Of a stretch of DNA of 35,479 bases, positions 1-7,831 are shown piece after piece. The notes below the pieces were generated by a model that saw only the letters and a list, made by a program, of their open reading frames with translations, was not told the origin of the DNA and searched no databases. Made by a program: the position numbers and the translations under genes. This DNA is from Arthrobacter sp. MSA 4-2 (GTDB lineage: Bacteria; Actinomycetota; Actinomycetes; Actinomycetales; Micrococcaceae), in the NCBI RefSeq assembly GCF_016405885.1, contig NZ_JAEKGC010000018.1:1-35479 (forward strand), given 5' to 3'. Numbering within the stretch: position 1 is the stretch's first letter; each line of letters starts with the position of its first letter.

Positions 1-1
1 A

Positions 2-79
2 CCCGCACCCGGCATCATCACCGCCACCTCCCCGGCCGGACGCACCTACCGCACCCTGCCCGAACCCGTCCCCGGCTGA
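2..79 (+). CDS. C-terminal end of a DUF222/HNH (13E12-type) protein, partial
   Basis: Only the last 25 codons are in the window, ending in TGA at 77-79. The visible residues, GIITATSPAGRTYRTLPEP, resemble the C-terminal tail of the DUF222/HNH endonuclease (13E12 repeat) proteins, which are multicopy in Arthrobacter-like genomes and often end in a TSPTGR-Y-T-PE motif. The catalytic HNH core would lie outside the window, so the family call rests on a short tail only. The gene reads towards the convergent PKD-protein gene. Confidence 0.5.
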   Translation, partial: PAPGIITATSPAGRTYRTLPEPVPG

Positions 80-113
80 GTGGACCCGGTCGATAGCGGG
101 CGGCCAGGCCAGC

Positions 114-225
114 TCAGTGGGTGAGGTCGGCTAGCTCGTACCCGGCGGTTGAGGTTGGCTAGGTCAGACTCAGCGGTTGAGCTCTGGTCGGCGAGGTCGA
201 ATACAGAGGCTGAGGGTGGCTGGGA
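114..225. repeat. Degenerate tandem repeat, about 28-bp period
   Basis: The gap between the partial gene and the PKD-protein gene contains about four imperfect copies of a unit resembling GCGGTTGAGGTTGGCTAG. The copies start near 117, 145, 173 and 206. The third is lengthened by a few bases, so the period drifts. The best copy, 145-162, matches 29806-29823 at 17 of 18 positions. No gene is apparent in 80-264. Confidence 0.5.
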
Positions 226-264
226 GGCCAATTGGCTTCACCTTGCAGGCGGAACCTAGTGCTC

Positions 265-1260
265 CTAACGATCCAGCGGTGTCGTACAACCGATGCCCGA
301 GGGGTTCTCAAGGCAGTCATCCGCTACTGAATGCGCTTCGGTGCGCCAGATGCTCATGAGATGCGGAGCTGATCGGACTTCCGCCTGGCCCGCTATGGGT
401 TGGAACGGACCACCGTCGACCGAGTAGTCACCCGCGAAGAACGTGGTCAATGTGACGTTGTAATCGCCACTTTCGAGGTATTGGTGGCTTGTGGGAGTCT
501 CCGTGTTGAAGGCGCCGCCTTCGGCTGGGCCGCCGGGAACGGTTGTGCTGGCGCTGATTCCATCCCCGTAATCCCAACGATACGAGACGGGCCATGCGCG
601 AAGGCGGATCTGGGCGTTGCGGAAGTCGAACGTAAATTCCTGTTCCTGGGCCTCGGCATACACATTCGAGTGTGCGTTCTTTAGCCCGAAGTTACGCGGC
701 TGGGAAAACACGACGGATGGAGCTATCGGCTGACTCTGGAATTCGGCAATCGTGATGACGATAGGTTCAGCGGCGGGCTCGCCGGCCGTCGGTGGTTCGG
801 GTGCTTCGCCGGGATAGATGCACGCGTTTCGGCCGGTCCGTGTCTCACGGGGTGGATCGGTACGGCGATCAAGTTGAATCCATTCGACGAAGACCCCGTC
901 GGGTTTGGCATCACATTGATCGTTCAGCAGGACGCATCGCGCAGGATCGAGAGATTCACCGGTTCGACTGGTGCAAACGCGCTCATAGTAGTAATCGATG
1001 CCATCGTCGACGGGAAGTGCGGCGGCTGCTTCTGAGGAAGTTCCCGGTCCTAATTCGGTGGAGTCACGGCCCGTCGATCCAGCAGACTTGTCGGTGCTGT
1101 GATTGGTCCCCTGGAACTTGTTTTCTGAGGCGCTGATTACAGGTAACGGTTCAGGTCGGACGGGTTCCATCGACCAGGTCATGTCGAGAGACATTGAAGC
1201 CAAGATGGCTATCTGGGACACGGCAGCGAAGGTTCGTGCGTGACGGACGCCGTGCGTCAT
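265..1260 (-). CDS. Exported protein with PKD-like domain
   Basis: A 331-residue protein of unknown function. The chosen ATG at 1260 overlaps the TAA of the upstream lipoprotein gene as TAATG, which implies translational coupling. The N-terminus (MTHGVRHARTFAAVSQIAIL) has basic residues and a hydrophobic stretch, so it is a plausible but not strong signal sequence; no lipobox is seen. The middle is Pro/Glu-rich and holds several cysteines. A region near residues 225-300 has PKD-like features: YRWDYGDG, then HQYLESGDYNVTL. PKD folds usually act in extracellular protein or polysaccharide contacts. As the last gene of a three-gene unit with two lipoproteins, it is probably exported and may work with them. 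The exact function is unknown. Confidence 0.7.
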   Translation of the reverse strand: MTHGVRHARTFAAVSQIAILASMSLDMTWSMEPVRPEPLPVISASENKFQGTNHSTDKSAGSTGRDSTELGPGTSSEAAAALPVDDGIDYYYERVCTSRTGESLDPARCVLLNDQCDAKPDGVFVEWIQLDRRTDPPRETRTGRNACIYPGEAPEPPTAGEPAAEPIVITIAEFQSQPIAPSVVFSQPRNFGLKNAHSNVYAEAQEQEFTFDFRNAQIRLRAWPVSYRWDYGDGISASTTVPGGPAEGGAFNTETPTSHQYLESGDYNVTLTTFFAGDYSVDGGPFQPIAGQAEVRSAPHLMSIWRTEAHSVADDCLENPSGIGCTTPLDR

Positions 1261-1949
1261 TACGTCCCCTCCGGAGTGCCGTAATCCAGCATGAGCCACG
1301 ACCCTTTGTCCCAGATAGCGATTACAACGTCAATCGCCGGCTCGGGCTGCATGGGTGTGACCTTGAGTTCCGTACCATCGGCGTCGAAATAGACGATCTG
1401 CGCCTGTTGATTTTCTACGAATGAACTGATTGAACCGGTCACGGACTCTTCGAATTCGGTGGAAAAACTGACGACCGAGATGTTCGCACCCTGCACCCAG
1501 CGGCCTTGGTCATAAAGTGCCGACACGTTCCCCTTGATGCTTGCGCAAGTTCTACACCCCGGATCAGTTTCCGCGTCAAAGGGGGCCCAGTCGTTGGTTT
1601 CGTAGGCGTAATTGAGCAACTCAAACCAGTACCTCGTGAAGGCCTCTAGTCCCTCCTTGCTGTTCTCGTCCGCGAGCGCCGGCTTCGTTGGCACCGGAAT
1701 GTTGGCCGCCGGACCGATAGACGATGCAGGACTGGGCTCCGGTGCGGCACGGGATGCTTCACCTGACGGATCCGCCGACGCCGTTGGGGGCGCCGAAACA
1801 GCAGCCGAGGTTGGAGGAGAAGAACTTGGAGGAGAAGTTGTCTGCTCCTCGTTCGGGTTGCCCTGACATCCACTCAGCATCGCGGTTCCCGCGACAAGTA
1901 TCACGAACATGCGGAACCGGCAGCGGTAGACGGTTGAAGTCCGGTTCAT
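1260..1949 (-). CDS. DUF6318-like lipoprotein, copy 2
   Basis: A 229-residue predicted lipoprotein. The ATG at 1949 is preferred over an in-frame TTG at 1961 because a GGGGG stretch lies 6 bases upstream of it. The signal peptide ends in the lipobox MLSGC with the lipidated cysteine at residue 28. A Ser/Pro/Ala-rich linker follows, then a folded domain beginning GLEAFTRYWFELLNYAYETNDW, which resembles DUF6318 of actinobacterial lipoproteins. A CxxC pair (GCRTC) sits in the domain. It is a clear paralogue of the next gene upstream (2045-2671), sharing the FTRYWF, SNDWAP/TNDWAP and CxxC blocks. The function of the family is not known; surface localisation is inferred from the lipobox. Confidence 0.78.
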   Translation of the reverse strand: MNRTSTVYRCRFRMFVILVAGTAMLSGCQGNPNEEQTTSPPSSSPPTSAAVSAPPTASADPSGEASRAAPEPSPASSIGPAANIPVPTKPALADENSKEGLEAFTRYWFELLNYAYETNDWAPFDAETDPGCRTCASIKGNVSALYDQGRWVQGANISVVSFSTEFEESVTGSISSFVENQQAQIVYFDADGTELKVTPMQPEPAIDVVIAIWDKGSWLMLDYGTPEGT

Positions 1950-2044
1950 GTGAGCCCCCAAGGTGGTGCGGGCAATGGCGGATTACGCATGATCAGCTTA
2001 ATCCGTGGTTGCCAGGGTGGTCCCGATATCCACAGATCATTCGA

Positions 2045-2671
2045 CTAACTGACGTTGGGAGAGCCGAAGTCGAGCATGACCCAACGGTTGTTCTTGTGCA
2101 CTGCAATGGTGATGCTGCGCGTCAGCGGAAGCGCATCGGAAACAGCCGCCTCCCGACCGGATCGGTCAAGGTACTTCAGTTCGGCCTGTTCAAGTTCAAC
2201 ATATGACGAAATGGGCCCCTGGACACCCGGCTCACCCGTCGTGGCGATCGAATTGACAGTGACTCTGCCACCCGTGATCCATCCACCACTTTCGTAATGC
2301 TTCCGCACCTCACCAATCACATTGGTGCAGGTACCGCATCCCCTGTCGGTGACAGCCTGAAGGGGCGCCCAGTCGTTTGATTCGTATCCATAGCTCAACA
2401 GCCCGAACCAATACCGGGTGAAGGCTTCTAACCCCTGCTGCGACTCGGCGTCGACCCCCGGCGGCTTCTCAGGCGGCTGGAGGTCTGCAGCAGGACCGGG
2501 CGATAGGGCAGTCCCGGATGTCGAAGACACCGACGGACCAGCCGCTCCGCCACTGGCAGGAGGCGAATTGCCGGCTTCCGAGCCTTGACAGCCTGCCAGG
2601 AACAGGGAGCCAACGACGACGACGCCCACATGCTGCATCCGCCTGCCCCGCAACGATCGCAGTGGCCGCAC
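2045..2671 (-). CDS. DUF6318-like lipoprotein, copy 1
   Basis: A 208-residue predicted lipoprotein and first gene of the three-gene unit. I chose the GTG at 2671: GGAGGT lies four bases upstream (2676-2681), and this start gives a basic n-region (RPLRSLRGRR), a hydrophobic core and the lipobox LFLAGC with Cys28, the same position as in the paralogue. An upstream ATG at 2737 would add 22 residues without a signal-peptide rationale, and the internal ATG at 2638 would remove the basic n-region. The DUF6318-like domain contains GLEAFTRYWFGLLSYGYESNDWAP and the CxxC motif GCGTC. A gap of 95 bases separates it from copy 2. It looks like a tandem duplication, with no known function. Confidence 0.78.
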   Translation of the reverse strand: MRPLRSLRGRRMQHVGVVVVGSLFLAGCQGSEAGNSPPASGGAAGPSVSSTSGTALSPGPAADLQPPEKPPGVDAESQQGLEAFTRYWFGLLSYGYESNDWAPLQAVTDRGCGTCTNVIGEVRKHYESGGWITGGRVTVNSIATTGEPGVQGPISSYVELEQAELKYLDRSGREAAVSDALPLTRSITIAVHKNNRWVMLDFGSPNVS

Positions 2672-2836
2672 CGCAACCTCCAGCCCTGACTTGGATGTAC
2701 CTGTGGCGGCCGCGATCCGGCCGCACCGGGTAAGCATTCTCAGGGTAGTGGGCGCTGCGCCACCGGGGCAGTGCGAACAACGGTCTACAGAAGATTAGGT
2801 AGCCCGATTAGGGGTTTCCGGGGATGCACCGATCGC

Positions 2837-2863
2837 CGGAGGCGGACCACCGGTCCGCCTCCG
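2837..2863 (-). terminator. Hairpin after the short-chain dehydrogenase gene
   Basis: A 12-bp perfect stem (2837-2848 with 2852-2863, around GGAGGCGGACC) closes on a three-base loop, 14 bases past the dehydrogenase stop codon. There is no T-run on the minus strand, which is common for actinobacterial terminators. Confidence 0.5.
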
Positions 2864-2877
2864 CCGACACAAGCCGC

Positions 2878-3720
2878 TTACAGGATTGGTTGACCACCGG
2901 TTACCGCGATACGTGCCCCGGAGACGTAGGACGCCTCATCGGAAGCCAGCATCACGTAGACCGGAGCCAGTTCCACCGGCTGGCCGGCCCGCTTCATCGG
3001 CACCTGCTGGCCGAAACTTTCCACTTCTTCTTCCGGCATGGTGGCGGGGATCAACGGCGTCCAGATCGGTCCCGGCGCTACGCTGTTTGCCCGGATTCCA
3101 CGCTCGGCCAACAGTTGCGCCAGTGACGCCGTCATATTGGCGATCCCGGCCTTGGTCACGGAATAGGGAACAAGGGTCGGCACCGGGTTGTCGGAGTTAA
3201 TAGAGCTCGACCCGATGATGGATGCTCCCGGCTTCATGTGAGGCAGCGCAGCCTTCGTCAGGTGGAAAAAGGCGCTGAGGTTGATGGCGATGGTCCGGTC
3301 CCACTCCTCGTCAGGAATTTCCTCTAGGGACTCATGGCTCATCTGGAAGGCCGCATTGTTGACTAGGACGTCGACCCGGCCGAACTCCTTCACCGCCCTG
3401 GCTATGACGGCCCTGCAGTAGGCGGGGTCGGCGAGGTCGCCCGGGAACAGCACTGCTTTCCGGCCGGCCTGCTCCACCCAGCGGGCGGTGTCCCTTGCGT
3501 CTTCCTCCTCCTCTTCGAGGTAGCCGATGAGCACGTCCGCACCCTCGCGGGCATAAGCGATGGCGACGGCCTTCCCAATGCCGCTGTCCCCACCGGTAAT
3601 GACGGCCGCCTTCCCTTCGAGCCTGCCCGACCCCCGGTAGCTCTCCTCGCCGTGATCAGGCTTGGGATCCATCGCGGCGGTAGTGCCGGGAGGCGTCTGC
3701 TGCTGGGCTGGCTGGCTCAT
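2878..3720 (-). CDS. Short-chain dehydrogenase/reductase (YhdF/YhxC-like)
   Basis: A 280-residue NAD(P)-dependent oxidoreductase of the classical SDR family. Visible motifs are the Rossmann turn TGGDSGIG at 42-49, NNAA at 121-124, active-site serines in SSSINS at 171-176, and the catalytic Tyr186 and Lys190 in YSVTK. The N-terminal extension of about 35 residues (MDPKPDHGEESYRGSGRLEGK) is typical of the glucose/ribitol-dehydrogenase-like branch that includes the Bacillus stress proteins YhdF and YhxC. GGAGC lies just upstream of the ATG. It diverges from the glycosyltransferase gene, with 127 bases between starts. Substrate cannot be read from sequence. A general-stress role is family-based inference. 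Confidence 0.88.
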   Translation of the reverse strand: MSQPAQQQTPPGTTAAMDPKPDHGEESYRGSGRLEGKAAVITGGDSGIGKAVAIAYAREGADVLIGYLEEEEEDARDTARWVEQAGRKAVLFPGDLADPAYCRAVIARAVKEFGRVDVLVNNAAFQMSHESLEEIPDEEWDRTIAINLSAFFHLTKAALPHMKPGASIIGSSSINSDNPVPTLVPYSVTKAGIANMTASLAQLLAERGIRANSVAPGPIWTPLIPATMPEEEVESFGQQVPMKRAGQPVELAPVYVMLASDEASYVSGARIAVTGGQPIL

Positions 3721-3847
3721 TGGTGCTCCTCGCTGATCGGTGGCGTTTCAAAATCGTCTGCAGAACAACCCTAGGCATCACCACCGGAAATTTGGAAGCA
3801 CCCTTAGTATTTACGAAAGACCCACTCGACCGGAGGCGGCAAACCCC

Positions 3848-4837
3848 ATGGCGTCAACGGCGGAGTACATCCTCCCCCTGAAGTGGACCAAAGAGGGGCC
3901 GATCGCTGAATTGGCCGACTACCTGGCGGCAATTCCGGAGTGGGTCGAGGTCACTGTCGTCGACGGTTCCCCGGAAAACTTATTCGAGCGACATGCGCGG
4001 GCCCTCCCCCCGCGGGTCCGGGTCCTCCGCCCCGATGCCTCCGGGACGGGCAACGGCAAGGTGATCGGCGTGCTGACCGGCGTGAGGGCGGCGCGCCATG
4101 AGCGGCTGGTACTGGCCGACGACGACGTCCGCTACAGCGCCGAGCAGCTTCGCGAGGTGGTGAACCGGCTCGACGACGCCGACCTCGTCCGTCCTCAGAA
4201 CTACTTCCGCGAACTGCCCTGGCATGCCCGCTGGGATACGGCGCGCTCCCTCATCAACCGGGCCCTCGGCTCGGATTACCCCGGAACTCTTGCGGTCCGC
4301 CGGAGCATCCTCGAGGCGACCGACGGGTACAGCAGCGAAGCACTGTTCGAGAACCTCGAACTGATCCGCACCGTCCACGCCGCAGGTGGCCGGGAGGCAC
4401 GGGCCGACGACGTGCTCGTGGCACGCATCCCGCCAACGGAACGGCATTTCTTAGGCCAGCGGATCCGCCAGGCGTACGACAGCTTCGCCCAACCCGGCCG
4501 CCTCGCAGCCGAACTGCTCATCCTGCCGCTGGCCGCCTACGCCGTGGGACGCCCTCGCCGCCTGCTGGCAGGCATGGGCGCCCTGATCGCCCTGGCGGAG
4601 GTGGGACGCCGACGGCAGGGTGGACGGTCGGTCTTCTCCCCGACCTCCGCCCTGTGGGCACCGCTGTGGGCGCTCGAGCGGGGAACCTGCATCTGGCTGG
4701 CCGTCCTGAGCAGGCTGAGGGGCGGCGTACCCTACGCGGGAGGACGCATGAAGCTTGCCGCACACTCGAAGGCATGGCTGGGCCGCCGTCATGCACAAGC
4801 ACACAGCCGACCGCGACAAGGAGCAGAAGCTCAGTAG
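3848..4837 (+). CDS. Family 2 glycosyltransferase
   Basis: A 329-residue protein with a GT-A-type nucleotide-sugar transferase layout: an N-terminal VTVVDGSPEN strand region, then LADDDVRYS with the metal-binding acidic triplet Asp91-Asp93, then a mid-domain with RNYFRELPWHARWDTAR-like residues. The C-terminal third has hydrophobic stretches (AAELLILPLAAYAVG and LLAGMGALIALAEV), which suggests membrane association. I chose ATG 3848 because GGAGG stands 11 bases before it and the upstream in-frame stretch has no family-like sequence. The acceptor and sugar are unknown. It is followed after about 50 bases by the DUF3072 gene and may be cotranscribed with it. Confidence 0.72.
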   Translation: MASTAEYILPLKWTKEGPIAELADYLAAIPEWVEVTVVDGSPENLFERHARALPPRVRVLRPDASGTGNGKVIGVLTGVRAARHERLVLADDDVRYSAEQLREVVNRLDDADLVRPQNYFRELPWHARWDTARSLINRALGSDYPGTLAVRRSILEATDGYSSEALFENLELIRTVHAAGGREARADDVLVARIPPTERHFLGQRIRQAYDSFAQPGRLAAELLILPLAAYAVGRPRRLLAGMGALIALAEVGRRRQGGRSVFSPTSALWAPLWALERGTCIWLAVLSRLRGGVPYAGGRMKLAAHSKAWLGRRHAQAHSRPRQGAEAQ

Positions 4838-4890
4838 ACTGAGTAACAACCGAGCAGCCACGACGCGGGACCAGCATGAAAGGAACTGAC

Positions 4891-5118
4891 ATGTCAGACA
4901 CCTTGGGAAGCTCCACCCCTGAGCCGGCCGGCAATTTCGAACGCGACCCCTCCGACTGGGTCACCGGCGACGAACCGATGACCGATGCGCAGCGAAGCTA
5001 CCTCGATACCCTCGCCCGGGAGGCAGGCGAAGAGATTCCGGCGGACATCACCAAGGCGGAGGCGTCCGAGCATATCGACCGCCTGCAGCAGAAGAGCAAG
5101 CGGCTCTCCGACTCCTAG
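4891..5118 (+). CDS. DUF3072 family small protein
   Basis: A 75-residue soluble acidic protein. The C-terminal half, PMTDAQRSYLDTLAREAGEE followed by DITKAEASEHIDRLQ, matches the DUF3072 pattern as I know it: two amphipathic helices, resembling a lipid- or nucleic-acid-independent helical hairpin, with no established function. ATG 4891 is chosen over an in-frame ATG at 4876 because AAGGA lies six bases upstream. It is convergent with the RibA fusion gene, 63 bases away, and no clear terminator hairpin is visible between them. Confidence 0.8.
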   Translation: MSDTLGSSTPEPAGNFERDPSDWVTGDEPMTDAQRSYLDTLAREAGEEIPADITKAEASEHIDRLQQKSKRLSDS

Positions 5119-5181
5119 CTTTCCGGCTCACAGCTCTTCGACTCGCAGACGGACAGCCGGACTGCAGCGCCGGGAGTTCGC

Positions 5182-6603
5182 CTACGAGCGGACCGCGGCC
5201 CCGGCCTGATCCCGCACTGCGGCGAAGTTGAACTCCGTGCAGATGTCCTGGCCGAAGACGAATCTCCGCACGGGTGCGGTGCGTGCCTCGGCGAGCGCGT
5301 CCGACCCCTCGAACCGCACACCGGGCACACCGTCACCGACGAGCAGGGGCGCCGTCGTCAGGTAGAGACGATCCAACGCGCCCGCCGCGAGGAAGGCGGA
5401 CACGGTACGGCCTCCGCCTTCGACGAGCACCCTGTCCAACCCCTGTCCGCGCAGCAGCTTCAGGAGTTCCACCGGCTCAAACTGTCGAGGCTGCAGGCGA
5501 AGGATCCGGACATGGGCGGCCACTTCGTCCGGCATCTGGGCGTCGGGTCCAACGAGCCAGAGGGTGGGAGCGGCGCCGTCTGTGAGGATCCGGGATCCGG
5601 GCCGGACGCGCGCCGTGGGGTCGAGCACCACCCGGGTCGGGTTTGTTCCCGGAACGTCCCTTACGGTCAGTCGGGAGTCGTCGGCGACCACGGCGCCGGC
5701 ACCGATGACGACGGCGTCGACGAGCGCCCGGAGACGGTGCAGGTGGGTGCGGTCTTCGCGGGCATCGGCGACAGTGCCGTCACCGCTGCGCGAGGCAATG
5801 AAGCCGTCGAGGCTCTGCCTGAGCTGGGCGAGGACGACCGCACCCTCAGCTGCCGCGAGGTACCCGTAGCGGTGGACCAGGTCCTCAGGCTCCCCGGCGC
5901 GCGGGGCGGCCGGCACCCTGCCGGAAATAAGTTCGCCCCACGTGTCGCTGGCCGGAGCGGGATCATGGCGCATCCGCAACCGCTTCGTGGCGAGGTAGGC
6001 CGCGTTCTCAGCACGGTCGGGCACCGCAAGGTTCAGGCGCTCGGCGACAGAGATTCCAAGGTCTTCCAGCGCCTCCTGCTTTGCGGGGTTCCCGGAGAGC
6101 AACCGGATCCGGTCCACGCCGAGGTCCTGAAGGATTTCGGCCGCCTGGTGGTAGCTGCGCGAATCGACCGGCAGGCCGAGCGATGTGTTGGCGTCAACGG
6201 TGTCGACGCCCTGGTCCTGGAGGGCGTAGGCCTTGAGCTTCGCGAGCAGCCCGATCCCCCGGCCCTCATGGCCCCGGACGTAGACGACCACTCCCCTGCC
6301 TTCGTCGCTGATCGCAGCGAGCGCCGCATCAAGCTGCTCGCCGCAGTCGCAGCGGAAGGAACCAAACGCGTCCCCGGTCAGGCATTCCGAGTGGACCCGG
6401 ACCAGGGGCACTGCACCGGCAGGCAGCGGCTCTCCGGTCGCCGTCGTCACATCGTCGATCCCCCGCACCAGTGCGACGTGCTCGGTGTTTTCGGCGTCTC
6501 GGTATCCGACCATACGAAAGAGACCGTGCCGTGTGGGTAGCACCGTCTCGGTGACCCGCTCAACCGTTGAGGGAACGAGAAGCGGATCGAACGAAAAAGC
6601 CAT
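5182..6603 (-). CDS. Fused GTP cyclohydrolase II and RibD-type reductase
   Basis: A 473-residue two-domain riboflavin-pathway protein. Residues 1-210 form GTP cyclohydrolase II: the zinc ligands Cys74, Cys85 and Cys87 are in [16 protein letters not shown], followed by [20 protein letters not shown] and [12 protein letters not shown]. Residues 240-470 match the RibD C-terminal reductase (dihydrofolate reductase-like fold): [32 protein letters not shown] and [14 protein letters not shown]. There is no deaminase domain and no RibB (DHBP synthase) domain. Cyclohydrolase II opens GTP to a diaminopyrimidine; the reductase turns the ribosyl side chain into ribityl. It stands alone rather than in a rib operon. 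Both domains look catalytically complete, but whether it serves riboflavin or another pteridine-like product is open. Confidence 0.88.
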   Translation of the reverse strand: MAFSFDPLLVPSTVERVTETVLPTRHGLFRMVGYRDAENTEHVALVRGIDDVTTATGEPLPAGAVPLVRVHSECLTGDAFGSFRCDCGEQLDAALAAISDEGRGVVVYVRGHEGRGIGLLAKLKAYALQDQGVDTVDANTSLGLPVDSRSYHQAAEILQDLGVDRIRLLSGNPAKQEALEDLGISVAERLNLAVPDRAENAAYLATKRLRMRHDPAPASDTWGELISGRVPAAPRAGEPEDLVHRYGYLAAAEGAVVLAQLRQSLDGFIASRSGDGTVADAREDRTHLHRLRALVDAVVIGAGAVVADDSRLTVRDVPGTNPTRVVLDPTARVRPGSRILTDGAAPTLWLVGPDAQMPDEVAAHVRILRLQPRQFEPVELLKLLRGQGLDRVLVEGGGRTVSAFLAAGALDRLYLTTAPLLVGDGVPGVRFEGSDALAEARTAPVRRFVFGQDICTEFNFAAVRDQAGAAVRS

Positions 6604-6697
6604 GAATCAACCTTAGTCGGGGGCAGGGGGCGCGCTGAACGGGGTCGACGGGTCATTCCGCCGGCTCCTCGTAGGAGGAACGTCCACAGGGTGCGCT

Positions 6698-7663
6698 TTA
6701 TTGCCTGCCGGCAGGATCTCCCGCTGCTGTCCCCGTTCCCGGCCCGGCGTGGTGCTCGGATCCGGCTGCGACCATTGCCGCCGAACGCGCCAGGACCTCC
6801 CTGCAGGCCAACAGCGCCGGACGGTTTGTACTGGCCCGACGTGCCGAGGTGAAGACCGACCTCCGTGGATTGTCCGGAAGGTCATACAGCTTCACGGTCG
6901 TCTGCCTCCCGGTCCAGACGAGGTCCGGCATCAGCGCGACCGCATTGCCGGATTCGATGAGGCGGATCTGCGCCTGCAGGTCCGCCGTCTCGTATCGGAC
7001 GTCGGGCTCGAAACCCGCGCGGCGGCAGGCCTGCTCGGCCCAATGGCGGGAAGCCGCGCCCCGGGGCTCCATCACCCACGCCGCATCGGCGGCCTCGGCA
7101 ACCGTACTGATCCGCAGGTGATTGAGCGGATCGGGCGGCACGGCGAGCCGGATCGCGTCAGTCGTGAGCGCAACCTGGTCAAGTTCCGGATGCCGTGGCG
7201 CGGCGTGGCCCGGGTACTGCTCGGCAATCACGAGGTCGAAGTCACGGGCGAAGGTTTCGTAGAGCGCCGTCTCCGGTTCGCGCTGCACCATCTCGATCCG
7301 GACCTCCGGATACTCCTTCGTCATGATGGTCAGCGCATCGGGCATCAGCGCCAGCGCGGCGGACTGGAAGACGGCAACGCGCACGGTACCGGTGACCGTG
7401 GTGAGGGAAGCCGCAAGGTCTGCCTCGGCGCGCTCGAGGATCTCAAGCAGCTCGGCCGTATGCGCCACGAGGACCTCCGCCTGGGGCGTCAGCGTCACCC
7501 CGCGCCCGGACTTGCGAAGCAGTTCAACACCGACTTCCTTCTCAAGCAGGGCCAACTGCTGGGACACGGAGGACGGACTGTAGCGGAGGGCCGAGGCCAC
7601 CTCACTCAGGGTCCCGCGGATCTTCAACTCGCGGAGCAGGCGCAGCCGTCGAACGTCGAGCAT
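6698..7663 (-). CDS. LysR-family transcriptional regulator
   Basis: A 321-residue LysR protein. Residues 1-60 are the winged helix-turn-helix (RLRLLRELKIRGTLSEVASA, then SPSSVSQQLALLEKEVGVEL). Residues 88-290 form the periplasmic-binding-protein-like effector domain, starting GTVRVAVFQSAALALMPDAL. It is divergent from the APC permease and putA genes across a 168-bp gap that contains a near-perfect palindrome, so it probably regulates them; proline or a related amino acid is the inferred effector. LysR proteins usually also repress their own gene. The last 30 residues are Gly/Ala-rich and probably disordered. Confidence 0.88.
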   Translation of the reverse strand: MLDVRRLRLLRELKIRGTLSEVASALRYSPSSVSQQLALLEKEVGVELLRKSGRGVTLTPQAEVLVAHTAELLEILERAEADLAASLTTVTGTVRVAVFQSAALALMPDALTIMTKEYPEVRIEMVQREPETALYETFARDFDLVIAEQYPGHAAPRHPELDQVALTTDAIRLAVPPDPLNHLRISTVAEAADAAWVMEPRGAASRHWAEQACRRAGFEPDVRYETADLQAQIRLIESGNAVALMPDLVWTGRQTTVKLYDLPDNPRRSVFTSARRASTNRPALLACREVLARSAAMVAAGSEHHAGPGTGTAAGDPAGRQ

Positions 7664-7700
7664 TGTGCCACCAATACGTTAGGGAATCTGAACAATACCA

Positions 7701-7724
7701 TTCGCAAAACCTAGCTTTTGCTAA
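7701..7724. promoter_or_regulatory. Candidate LysR operator upstream of the permease-putA genes
   Basis: An inverted repeat, TTCGCAAAA-N6-TTTTGCTAA, has 8 of 9 matching arm positions. It lies 38 bases from the LysR start and 108 bases from the chosen permease start. The AT-rich palindrome stands out in the GC-rich context. The assignment to LysR is inferred from position only. Confidence 0.45.
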
Positions 7725-7831
7725 ATGAAAATCGGCACCATAATGGATCAGTTCCCAAAGTGGCGGACACCACTGTGTTTTTCGTGCGACACCAGCGTGC
7801 CCGACCTCCCCTCTCTCCAGGATGGACCGTT

